Shown here in pieces: positions 1-7,496 of a stretch of DNA of 64,000 nt; position 1 is the stretch's first letter, and each line of letters begins with the position of its first letter. The notes below the pieces were generated by a model, which did no database searches, was not told the origin of the DNA, and was given only the letters and a program-made list of their open reading frames with translations. Made by a program: the position numbers and the translations under genes. The stretch is taken from NCBI GenBank assembly GCA_964609695.1, contig CAZSSP010000002.1, positions 62,001-126,000 on the forward strand, in the 5' to 3' direction. The DNA is from JAGNHS01 sp964609695 (GTDB lineage: Bacteria; Bdellovibrionota; UBA2428).

Positions 1-1211
1 GCGTGAAGATAAACTCCCCGCATATCTTTTTGGACTGGAGAAGGTCGTAAATCATAGACGCCTAGTGATGTTGGGCCAATAAATACAATGTAATCTTTTA
101 AATCGTCTGGAATTTGAGTGAGCGAGAAATCATAAATGGGCGGATTGTCGATATTCTGAGGGCCGTAATAACCCAGTGAAATGGATGCATCGGGATGGGT
201 CTCGAAAGATATGAGTTCCTTTTTTTCTTTCTCTAAAACAATTTCTTTGATGATTAATTCGCCAGCATTGTCTTGCGAGCTGATGACTTTAATTTGAGCA
301 TCCCAATAACTGGCTAGAGCTTGCAGGCCAAGTGAAGCAAAGTAAGAACCGTGTTGGAGAAGTTCCGGATTTAAAAAGTCGAGATCTTCTTTAGGTAGAA
401 AATCTGTGGCCCACAAAAAAACACCAGGATAGCGGCGAAAGATTCCATCGCGATCTGGAACGAAATTGAAAAAACCCTGTCGTCTTGCTCCTGCTGCTAA
501 ACTCGATCGGTTGCTAACCACGCAAGACATCAGGTGAGCTTTGGTCTTGGTGTCTAATTTGAAACTGGGAAGTTCGGAGATTGTCGCTTGAGTTTGAATG
601 CTAAGAACGGGATCGATGAGTGAATTGGGGCTTTGTCGCTGCTGCTCAAGGCAGTTGTCTTGCTCGAGCCAAACATAACCCAAAACTGTTTGCGGATATT
701 TTTGTAGTGCATCAGAAAAGAAGCGATCGCCCACTTCACTTAAATTTTCACTTAGTTTTTCTACCCTATCAGCGCCGAGTCCTAATTCTTGTTCAAGACT
801 TACGGATTTGCCAGGAAGGGGAACGGAGAGGTTTCGTTTGAGGTCATCTCTATTCCATTCTGGTTCGGAGAATACGGCGTCGAAAGCCACGACTTTGGCA
901 CCTTTTTGGTAAAGTTCTTCTAATAGTTTTTTGTAGACTTGCCTCGACCAAGGCCAACGTCCGAATTTAAGCAACGAACTGTCGTCAATTTTAGCCACAG
1001 CGACTCGAGCACGGGCTGGATGGTCTTTGAATTTTAAATCGTAAATAAAGTTTTCAATATTTTCTAAGCTTAAAAGGGTTCTGTTTAAGAAGGTGTTGCG
1101 GGGATTTTTTTCAAATCTAAAAGAAGCTTGCCTTTTTAAAAGCCAAGAAAAAATAAAAAGGTTAAAAATAAAAAAAACAAAGAGCCAACGATATTTTAAG
1201 AATTTTTCCAT
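1..1211 (-). CDS. CHASE2-domain sensor protein, N-terminal part (cut by window edge)
   Basis: I translated this by hand on the minus strand: an open frame of 403 codons runs from an ATG at 1211 off the left edge. The protein begins with a short basic stretch and one membrane segment (about residues 6-24, RWLFVFFIFNLFIFSWLL). An extracytoplasmic CHASE2 domain follows, recognisable from 'AVAKIDDSSLLKFGRWPWSR', 'GFFNFVPDRDGIFRR' and, near the edge, 'FIGPTSLGVYDLRPSP'. CHASE2 domains usually end in further membrane helices and an adenylate/guanylate cyclase, a kinase or a GGDEF output. That part lies outside the window, so the output is unknown. The start overlaps the last 16 bases of the upstream rsmI gene, which suggests translational coupling. 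Confidence 0.85.
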   Translation of the reverse strand, partial: MEKFLKYRWLFVFFIFNLFIFSWLLKRQASFRFEKNPRNTFLNRTLLSLENIENFIYDLKFKDHPARARVAVAKIDDSSLLKFGRWPWSRQVYKKLLEELYQKGAKVVAFDAVFSEPEWNRDDLKRNLSVPLPGKSVSLEQELGLGADRVEKLSENLSEVGDRFFSDALQKYPQTVLGYVWLEQDNCLEQQRQSPNSLIDPVLSIQTQATISELPSFKLDTKTKAHLMSCVVSNRSSLAAGARRQGFFNFVPDRDGIFRRYPGVFLWATDFLPKEDLDFLNPELLQHGSYFASLGLQALASYWDAQIKVISSQDNAGELIIKEIVLEKEKKELISFETHPDASISLGYYGPQNIDNPPIYDFSLTQIPDDLKDYIVFIGPTSLGVYDLRPSPVQKDMRGVYLH

Positions 1212-2023
1212 TTTTGAATGGCTCCGTAACAGTCTGAGGTTTTTTCATCACATAATTCCGATAAGATTTTAGAAGCTTCTTTGTCGCTTCCAAATCTGAT
1301 TTTTAAGAGTTCTTCAAGACTTCTTTTGTGTGCGGCCTCAAGACTTCCCAATCCCTCTAGAACGATTGTAAGCTCGCCCACTCCTTTGTTGTTTGATAAA
1401 AGTTGTTTAAGCCAGTCCAATGCTTCTTTGACGTTTCCGGCAAAGAGTTCTTCATGACTTTTAGTCATTTCTCGAGCGATAAATATTTTTCGATTTTCTA
1501 AATTAATTTTCATTAAATATTCGAGAGTGTCTAAACATTCATGACGAGTATCAAAAAATATAAAGCTGCGAACGGTATCGATTTTTGAGAAAAATTTTTC
1601 TTTCTGAGACTTGGGCGTGAAACCAGCAAAACAAAACGGAACTCCAAAACCACCACTCCATTGAAGTGCAGTGATGGGAGCGCATGGACCTGGTATGGCG
1701 GTCACATGAATTTTTCGCTTATGAGCTTCTCTAAGGAGGTCTTCGCCAGGATCGTTGATAATCGGAGTTCCAGCGTCGCTCACAAGAGCAATGTTTTTTT
1801 CTGCGTTTTCTTTGAAGAAAAGTTCCCAGTTCCATTCTCTTTCCTTAAAGGCGGGAAAGCTTATAAATTTTGCCGTTAATTCTAAGTTGAGTTGTTGGAG
1901 CTGTTGTTTGAATTTTCGAGTGTCTTCGCAAAGTACGATTTGAGAGTTTTCCAAGCTAGACTTAGCTCTAGGGCTCAGATCCAGACTATTGCCTATAGGT
2001 AGGGCTACGATAGAGATGTGCAT
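1196..2023 (-). CDS. rsmI: 16S rRNA (cytidine-1402 2'-O) methyltransferase
   Basis: RsmI uses S-adenosylmethionine to methylate the ribose of C1402 in the decoding centre of 16S rRNA. The 275-residue length is normal for the family. Visible family signatures are 'VALPIGNSLDLSPRA' at the N-terminus (usually P-I-G-N-L-x-D-x-(S/T)-x-R-A), 'CEDTR', the SAM-site loop 'SDAGTPIINDPG', 'IPGPCAPITALQWSG' and 'REMTKSHEELFAGNV' in the C-terminal half. The ATG at 2023 gives the canonical N-terminus. The 3' end overlaps the CHASE2 gene by 16 bases, so the two are probably co-transcribed. The gene has no obvious functional tie to CHASE2. Confidence 0.93.
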   Translation of the reverse strand: MHISIVALPIGNSLDLSPRAKSSLENSQIVLCEDTRKFKQQLQQLNLELTAKFISFPAFKEREWNWELFFKENAEKNIALVSDAGTPIINDPGEDLLREAHKRKIHVTAIPGPCAPITALQWSGGFGVPFCFAGFTPKSQKEKFFSKIDTVRSFIFFDTRHECLDTLEYLMKINLENRKIFIAREMTKSHEELFAGNVKEALDWLKQLLSNNKGVGELTIVLEGLGSLEAAHKRSLEELLKIRFGSDKEASKILSELCDEKTSDCYGAIQKWKNS

Positions 2024-2151
2024 GACTTAGACTATTGTAGGTCTGCTTATGAATCACTCGCAAGGAAGTGACGCGACGAACAAATGACCCCTTAATTTTT
2101 GACGCACAAAACTCGACTTCTCTGACACAATAAAGGGGGGAGCGGGAGAAT

Positions 2152-2541
2152 ATGAAAGTCAAAATGTCGTCGCAGGAAAATGTGACCGTAGTTGAGCTTA
2201 GTGGTTATCTCGATTTTGGAAGTGCCAGGCCCATTGCTGATCATCTTGAAAGCATTTATCGAGCTAATGAAACGGCTAAAGTTGTTATTGATATGAGCGA
2301 ACTTGAGTTCGTCGGAAGCTCGGGCATCTCCAATTTCGTCAAAGGCTTAAGGGCCTTCAATAAACTTCATATGCGCCCATCTTATTGCGGAGTAAAAACA
2401 GAATTTAAAAAGCTCTTCAAAATTTTTGAAGATAAAAATAATTTTGAAGTATTTGATAATAGAAATAATGCATTCACGGGTGCAAAAGAGCGTTATCAAT
2501 TATGGGAAATGCGCACGCTGCGAAGTAAAGAAACTCACTAA
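2152..2541 (+). CDS. STAS-domain protein (anti-sigma-factor-antagonist type)
   Basis: A 129-residue single-domain protein. The STAS fold is supported by 'VTVVELSGYLDFGSARPIAD' at the N-terminus and by the phosphorylation-site loop 'VIDMSELEFVGSSGISNFVK' around residues 45-65. In SpoIIAA and RsbV the Ser of the D-S-S-G motif is phosphorylated by a partner anti-sigma kinase. Here the loop reads G-S-S-G, so a regulated serine is plausible. No anti-sigma kinase or sigma factor gene lies nearby, so the partner is unknown. A purine-rich ribosome-binding site (GGGAG, about 2142-2146) precedes the ATG. It ends 3 bases from the convergent nucleotidyltransferase gene. Confidence 0.8.
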   Translation: MKVKMSSQENVTVVELSGYLDFGSARPIADHLESIYRANETAKVVIDMSELEFVGSSGISNFVKGLRAFNKLHMRPSYCGVKTEFKKLFKIFEDKNNFEVFDNRNNAFTGAKERYQLWEMRTLRSKETH

Positions 2542-2544
2542 GCG

Positions 2545-3351
2545 TTATTTTAAAAAATCATTTAATAAAAAAGTGAGTTTTTGCGTTTCAGGCTGAGTGA
2601 GATCTTTTATTTCTAGATATGCTGAATAAGGCGTAATAACGATTTGAAGCGGCACATAGTTTGAAAAAAATTGTGCTTCGCTAATCATGGAAATTCGATC
2701 GATTGGGAAATAAGCAGAGTTGATATTGGCAAAGCGATGGTTCCAGTCTGAGACCGTGGGGTTTTGTGAATTCACTGGATACGGAAAATAACTAAAGGCT
2801 ATGTCTAAGTCTGAGTGCTCTCGCCAGCTTCCGGCAATCGCAGATCCAAAAAGCACTAGAGTGGAATTGTTGTAGATATTTTTAGTTCTTAGATCTTGGA
2901 AAATTAGTTTAATTTGCTCAATTAAAATGTTGAAGCGTTTTGAGTCTCTTTGACATTTTAAGATATGGCATAGTTTTTCGTGATAAAGGCGAAGGGATTC
3001 CAGGGGAGATTGATACTCTGCTTGTTGAGAAAAAAATTCGTAGGGGTTGAGCGCTACATGGAGTGCGAAAATGAGTTTTCTTTTGTGCTCGTCTTTAGCG
3101 ATGGGTCTTTCTTTTGAGCTTAAATCTTGAGCGATATCATCGAGAACTTGTTGTCTGTTCGGGGCATCTAGCTTTTGAAATCTTTCGGCATAGAGGCTGG
3201 GGTCAAGATTCACTAGGCTTCGAGCTGGGTCTAAAAGATTAATAAAGCAGGGTTGGGTGTGGTGATGAGCGTTTAAAGAAAGGCAGAAGGCTAAGTTCAC
3301 GATTAAACTGGCTAAAAAAATAAGAATAGACTCCGCTTTCACCTTTTTCAC
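2545..3351 (-). CDS. Predicted exported nucleotidyltransferase-fold protein
   Basis: The frame is open to an ATG at 3453, but that start lies inside a long hairpin element and adds 34 residues with no family look. I prefer the GTG at 3351. It gives a protein of 268 residues starting V-K-K-V-K-A-E-S, a hydrophobic stretch ('ILIFLASLIVNLAFCLSL') and a possible signal-peptidase site after N-A. The C-terminal half has a minimal nucleotidyltransferase (Pol-beta superfamily) signature, 'LFGSAIAGSWREHSDLDIAF', that is G-S-x-x-x-G followed by D-x-D metal ligands. Such enzymes are normally cytoplasmic (antitoxins, aminoglycoside or CCA-adding enzymes), so an export signal is odd. The substrate is unknown. 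An alternative is an N-terminal membrane anchor with the domain facing the periplasm. Confidence 0.62.
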   Translation of the reverse strand: MKKVKAESILIFLASLIVNLAFCLSLNAHHHTQPCFINLLDPARSLVNLDPSLYAERFQKLDAPNRQQVLDDIAQDLSSKERPIAKDEHKRKLIFALHVALNPYEFFSQQAEYQSPLESLRLYHEKLCHILKCQRDSKRFNILIEQIKLIFQDLRTKNIYNNSTLVLFGSAIAGSWREHSDLDIAFSYFPYPVNSQNPTVSDWNHRFANINSAYFPIDRISMISEAQFFSNYVPLQIVITPYSAYLEIKDLTQPETQKLTFLLNDFLK

Positions 3352-3390
3352 CGTTGCTGATTTAGCTATTTCCCCTACTTGAGTCGATAG

Positions 3391-3570
3391 TGCGCTAAGA
3401 AACGGGCCTGGCTTATTAGAAGCAAAATTTATTAGTAGCTTTAAAATCAACAACTAGAGCGGCCTGAGCGACCCCTTAAGTTAGGGGATTTGCCACATCG
3501 CTGACCGCAAGCCGCTCTAGTTGTTGATTTTAAAGCAATGTATAGATTTCCAGGCCCGTTTCTTAGCGCA
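3391..3570. repeat. Long hairpin element, family A, copy 1
   Basis: Outer arms 3391-3411 and 3550-3570 are perfect 21-base inverted repeats (TGCGCTAAGAAACGGGCCTGG on the left). Inner arms 3438-3463 and 3511-3536 are a perfect 26-base inverted repeat containing CTAGAGCGGC. Copies 2 (38098-38281) and 3 (46921-47108) have the same layout and outer-arm sequence. This copy carries T/A where the others carry G/C in the outer arm, so pairing is kept. The apical part differs from copies 2 and 3. It lies between divergent genes, so it is not a simple terminator. Confidence 0.85.
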
Positions 3571-3640
3571 CAATTGATTGGGTTAAGGGGCTAAAGTTAT
3601 TGATGCGGCGCGTAGTATGGTGTAGGTCTAAGCCCTGGAA

Positions 3641-5383
3641 ATGGCTATAGGCTCAAAGTTTCAAATTTTTCTTATCGCCGTGTGTGCATTTAATTTAAGC
3701 ACTCATGCAGAAGATGCTGCTACTTCGTCTTGCGATGAAGCTTTACTTCTTAATGGGAGAGGTTCAGTGCTTGCCTCCAATGTAACTTTATCTTTTGGGC
3801 AGGCGAGTTCTTCACCTAGAGAAGGTGAAGAAGCTGCCTTTGCCACTTATGTAAAAAATGAAAAGATATTTAATTCACCACTTTTAGCCACAGCAATAGC
3901 CTGGGAACTCAAGGGCGGAGTTTATAGTGTTGGAAAAACTGAAGTTCTCCGAAGATTAAGAATACTACCTGTTTTGAATGATAAAGAACAAATACGAAGT
4001 TTAGCTCGGGGTGCTGTTTTAAAACTATTGATGCTTTTTCAAGATGAATTTGATTTTAGAGATACTCAAGCCGTTGATAAAATGGCTCAAACTTTAGGGG
4101 TTAGAATCGATGAGTTAAGCGAGATTCTTAAGAGTTGGAAATCCGAGGCAGCGCTTGATTCTAATTTTGAAAAGCTAATTTCGATGTTTGAGTTTCTATT
4201 GGTTCATGAAAATCATCGTTTAGAGTTAAGAATTAAAAGTCTATCAAATTTGAGTTTTTACTCATTAAAAACCCGATCTCTTTTGAAGGGCTCTCACTTC
4301 TGGGAAATTTTCTTTGGTTATAGAAAAGCGGGGCCAAAACAAAACGATAAGGCTCTCTTTTTTGTTTCACGATATTTAGAATTTAATAATTCATTTTGGT
4401 TGAGAACTCGTGCTTCCAGTCTAGCTGAATATTCGACTGAAACTGAGTCACTGGGATTGGGCGCTTCTGAGTTTTCTCAACCTCCGTCGCATCCCAATGC
4501 AAAAGTCGATTTTTTGTTTTTAAATGATGGGGAAAATTTAAAGGATCAGTATAGAATTCCTCGAATTACACAAGGACTAAGAGAGAAGTTTAAAAGCATT
4601 AATCATGATGAGTTTCAGAGATTTATCTATAACATAAGAGCAAATTTTATGAATCACTCTCACGGATATGCTTTGAATTACAAAAGTTCACTTGATAGAG
4701 CGGGAAAGAATTTGAGTAATTTAGATATTTGGAAGATTCCAACTCAAATGGAATTAATTCATGAGTTGATTTTGAAATTAGATTTAAAATCTGGAATCAC
4801 TCACCTTGGATTATATTATATAAAAAGAAATATTATAGATTTAACAAAAGACATTTTGCAAAAATGGATACATTGGTATGGCGATGATAATAGGCCGGAA
4901 CATCGCGCCGATATATTAAATTTCACAAAATATTTGATGGATGAGAAAATCAAGGAATATAAGCGATTAAATCCTAACGATAGGTCTGCAGGCGATTCGT
5001 TAAATATGGGCGCAGTTGATTCTAGTGTTGTTGTAGCTGATGGCGCTGCTCAATTATTGTCCGTATCAAAGGAAGCTAAAAGATGGGATGCATTTTTTAG
5101 TGATGGATTAAGGAGTGAGTTAATTCTTAAATCTGAGGGGTCTGGTGTTGTAGGTAAACATAAGATAGAGAATGGAAAATTTATTTCTAGCGGTAAAGAG
5201 TTTATTGAGGGTCGAAGTTACACATTTGAAGATTTACCATTTGATTTACAGGCTTTAATTCAAGGTAAAATGACCCAGGAAAATTTAGCTTACAGTCTTT
5301 GGGCTTTCACAAATATTACGGCAGATGGGTTCGAGCTTTTTAGTCCTGAGGCTGAATTTTTCATTAAGTTAGAGGCTCCATGA
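3641..5383 (+). CDS. Secreted protein of unknown function, tandem paralog 1
   Basis: A 580-residue protein with a clear Sec signal peptide (FQIFLIAVCAFNLSTHA, likely cleaved before E-D-A). I recognise no known domain. The mature protein is mostly helical by composition and shares its organisation with the next gene. Shared features are a Cys near the mature N-terminus (S-C-D-E-A), a block 'AFATYVKNEKIFNSP', then 'LRRLRILPVLND', 'RADILNFTKY' about two thirds in, and a C-terminal 'YTFEDLPFDLQALIQ' plus 'SLWAFTNITADGFELFSPE'. The stop overlaps the start of the second paralog by four bases (ATGA), so the two are translated as a pair. The function is not known; periplasmic or secreted location is inferred. 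Confidence 0.75.
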   Translation: MAIGSKFQIFLIAVCAFNLSTHAEDAATSSCDEALLLNGRGSVLASNVTLSFGQASSSPREGEEAAFATYVKNEKIFNSPLLATAIAWELKGGVYSVGKTEVLRRLRILPVLNDKEQIRSLARGAVLKLLMLFQDEFDFRDTQAVDKMAQTLGVRIDELSEILKSWKSEAALDSNFEKLISMFEFLLVHENHRLELRIKSLSNLSFYSLKTRSLLKGSHFWEIFFGYRKAGPKQNDKALFFVSRYLEFNNSFWLRTRASSLAEYSTETESLGLGASEFSQPPSHPNAKVDFLFLNDGENLKDQYRIPRITQGLREKFKSINHDEFQRFIYNIRANFMNHSHGYALNYKSSLDRAGKNLSNLDIWKIPTQMELIHELILKLDLKSGITHLGLYYIKRNIIDLTKDILQKWIHWYGDDNRPEHRADILNFTKYLMDEKIKEYKRLNPNDRSAGDSLNMGAVDSSVVVADGAAQLLSVSKEAKRWDAFFSDGLRSELILKSEGSGVVGKHKIENGKFISSGKEFIEGRSYTFEDLPFDLQALIQGKMTQENLAYSLWAFTNITADGFELFSPEAEFFIKLEAP

Positions 5384-7077
5384 GAAGCTTTAAATATTTC
5401 AGATTTATAATTCTCATGTGTCTACTTGAATGTGCCTCTTTTAATGTAAAGGCTGAAGATCTTCCTTGCGAAGAAAGTTTGGTGCTATCAAATTCACCTA
5501 GTGTTTTATTAGATGAATCTCAACTCAACGGGGCAGGAAAAGAAGCCTTTGCTACATATGTAAAAAATGCAAAAATTTATAATTCACAATTCTTTTCAAA
5601 GGCCATTTTTCTTGGATTGATGGGCTCTTCTTTTTGGGTTTCTAAAAATCAGACTATTGAAAGATTGAGAATGTTACCTTCAATTTCCAATAGTGAAAGT
5701 TTAAAAGCAATATCCACTAGAATAGCTTTAATTTTTTTAGAACTTTTTAATGATGATTTTAATGTGTCGGATACTTCAAGTTTTGTTGAAATGGCGAAGC
5801 TTTTGGGTGTTGAACAAAAAGAGCTTCACGTAATTTTATCTAATTGGCGGGCAGAAAACTTTTCCAAAGATTATTTAAATGAATTAACTTCAATGATTGA
5901 GTATTTGCTAATAAACGAAAGCGATCGCATCGAATTAAGATTGAGAAATCTTCCAATATCAATATCGCAAAGCCTATTTTACAGAGCCATTCGAAAAAGA
6001 AGCGAAGTTTGGGAAGTCTTATTGAATCCTAAAGGGCACACTGAAAATGCCGTAGAGTCTGCTCGAAAACAAATCATCAAATCGCTGAAGGGACGCCTCT
6101 CCACCAAATTAAGAAGCTATGCTCAGTTGTATGCAGTGGCCCAGGAAACCCCTAAATTTCAGCTTTTGATTAAAAATGTAAATCCAAACTTACAAAGCTT
6201 GTTTGAAATTCCTGAGGATAAGGGACTTAGTTATGATTATATTTTAACTAAAATTTTAAATGTTTTAAAAAAAGAATATTCAAGATTCAGTGCTTCAGAC
6301 ATTGAATTTATACTGAATGTTATCGAAAATAAAATAAAAGTTCGCTCTTATGCTGGTGCTGATATGTTTTTTGCTGCCATGGTGGAAGATAAAATGAGGC
6401 ATAGTTTAATGGTCGCAAAAGATATTCCTACGCAATTGGAGCTCTTCTATTTCATTCTTAAGTATTTAGATTTTTCAACAGTTAAGGACTCAGAGGATAT
6501 GAGTAGAATTAGCGCTCATATTTTAAGTTTGTCGAACACATTGGTTGAATTGGGTCGAGATGGGTTTTTAAAGAATAATATGAACTCAGCAGAAAATAGA
6601 GCTGATATTTTAGATTACATAAAATTTTATGTAGAAAAGAGACAAAGAGATTATGAGGCCTATCAAAGAGATGGCGCTCATTCTATTCAGACGAAAATTC
6701 AAAAAAGGCTTCCTAATGAGGGACGTTCTTTTTCTGCTTCCGATGAATTAGATCGAACTATGCACGAGCTTAATGAAGCTATTGAGCGGTGGGTGCCTGG
6801 TGCTAACGCTAATCTTTTGATGCTTTCTCCTTTAGGGAAAATTAAAATGGAAGTTGGAAAAGTTATTGAAGGTGAATCAGCGTTTATTGAAGGTGTGTCC
6901 TATCTTTTTGGAGATTTGCCCTCTGAGTTAAAAAAAGCCATAGAAGAAAAGACACAATCAAATGATCTTGATTTTAGCTTTTGGGCTTTTTCAGAGCTTA
7001 CTAATGATGATTTTAAAGTTTTCAGTGCCGACCTTGAATTTAATGTGAAGTTTAAGCCGATGAGCGATTATTATTAA
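5380..7077 (+). CDS. Secreted protein of unknown function, tandem paralog 2
   Basis: A 565-residue protein with a signal peptide (FIILMCLLECASFNVKA, then E-D-L-P-C-E-E). It is clearly homologous to the upstream gene along its whole length: compare 'AFATYVKNAKIYNSQ', 'IERLRMLPSISN', 'RADILDYIKFYVEK', 'YLFGDLPSELKKAIE' and 'SFWAFSELTNDDFKVFS'. The pair must have arisen by tandem duplication followed by strong divergence, with only the blocks named above well kept. The ATG overlaps the previous stop, so this is a two-gene operon. It ends two bases before the convergent rhodanese gene. No catalytic motif is visible. Confidence 0.75.
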   Translation: MRSFKYFRFIILMCLLECASFNVKAEDLPCEESLVLSNSPSVLLDESQLNGAGKEAFATYVKNAKIYNSQFFSKAIFLGLMGSSFWVSKNQTIERLRMLPSISNSESLKAISTRIALIFLELFNDDFNVSDTSSFVEMAKLLGVEQKELHVILSNWRAENFSKDYLNELTSMIEYLLINESDRIELRLRNLPISISQSLFYRAIRKRSEVWEVLLNPKGHTENAVESARKQIIKSLKGRLSTKLRSYAQLYAVAQETPKFQLLIKNVNPNLQSLFEIPEDKGLSYDYILTKILNVLKKEYSRFSASDIEFILNVIENKIKVRSYAGADMFFAAMVEDKMRHSLMVAKDIPTQLELFYFILKYLDFSTVKDSEDMSRISAHILSLSNTLVELGRDGFLKNNMNSAENRADILDYIKFYVEKRQRDYEAYQRDGAHSIQTKIQKRLPNEGRSFSASDELDRTMHELNEAIERWVPGANANLLMLSPLGKIKMEVGKVIEGESAFIEGVSYLFGDLPSELKKAIEEKTQSNDLDFSFWAFSELTNDDFKVFSADLEFNVKFKPMSDYY

Positions 7078-7079
7078 TC

Positions 7080-7406
7080 TTATCGATTATTCCAGGCTAT
7101 CATTCCGCCTTTGAGATTATAAACATCTGTGAATCCCATTTGTTTGGCCGCTAGTGCGGCATTGAGTGATCGCATGCCGCTTCGACATACAAAAACATAG
7201 GGTTTCTCTTTGGGGAGTTTTTTAAGTTTTTCATTGAGTTCATTGCCTAAAGTGCAGAGTATGGCGTCTTCAATATGCCCTAATTCGCCTTGCCATTCAT
7301 CAGGACGTCTAACATCGATTAAAGAAACTTGATCAAGATTTTTTGAAAGTTCCTCGGCAGAAACTTCGTAAATACCTTCGGGATTAAGTTCTTTATTAAT
7401 AAACAT
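7080..7406 (-). CDS. Single-domain rhodanese-like sulfurtransferase
   Basis: A 108-residue protein covering one rhodanese domain. Signatures are 'SLIDVRRPDEWQGELGHIEDA' (the CH2A region, D-V-R-x-x-x-E) and the active-site loop 'VFVCRSGMRS', in which the Cys carries the persulfide. 'MGFTDVYNLKGGMIAWNN' is the usual C-terminus. There is no signal peptide, so it should be cytoplasmic. Such small rhodaneses transfer sulfane sulfur to thiols or cyanide; the physiological acceptor cannot be read from sequence. It converges on the secreted paralog pair and is separated by about 90 bases from the acylase gene upstream. Confidence 0.88.
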   Translation of the reverse strand: MFINKELNPEGIYEVSAEELSKNLDQVSLIDVRRPDEWQGELGHIEDAILCTLGNELNEKLKKLPKEKPYVFVCRSGMRSLNAALAAKQMGFTDVYNLKGGMIAWNNR

Positions 7407-7496
7407 AAGGTGAATATAGTAGCAGCAGCAATTTGAAGCAATAAAACGCTATAGATTAAATAGTCTATATAGAAAAAATCTAATTTTCACATTCTT

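Noticed and set aside
3352..3453. N-terminal extension of the nucleotidyltransferase frame to the ATG at 3453
   Set aside because: The added 34 residues are encoded by the outer region of the hairpin element and by an AT-rich stretch; the GTG at 3351 gives a normal export signal.
5380..7077. Second copy of the tandem pair as a pseudogene
   Set aside because: The frame is intact over 565 codons with a signal peptide and start overlap, so it is a functional-looking paralog.
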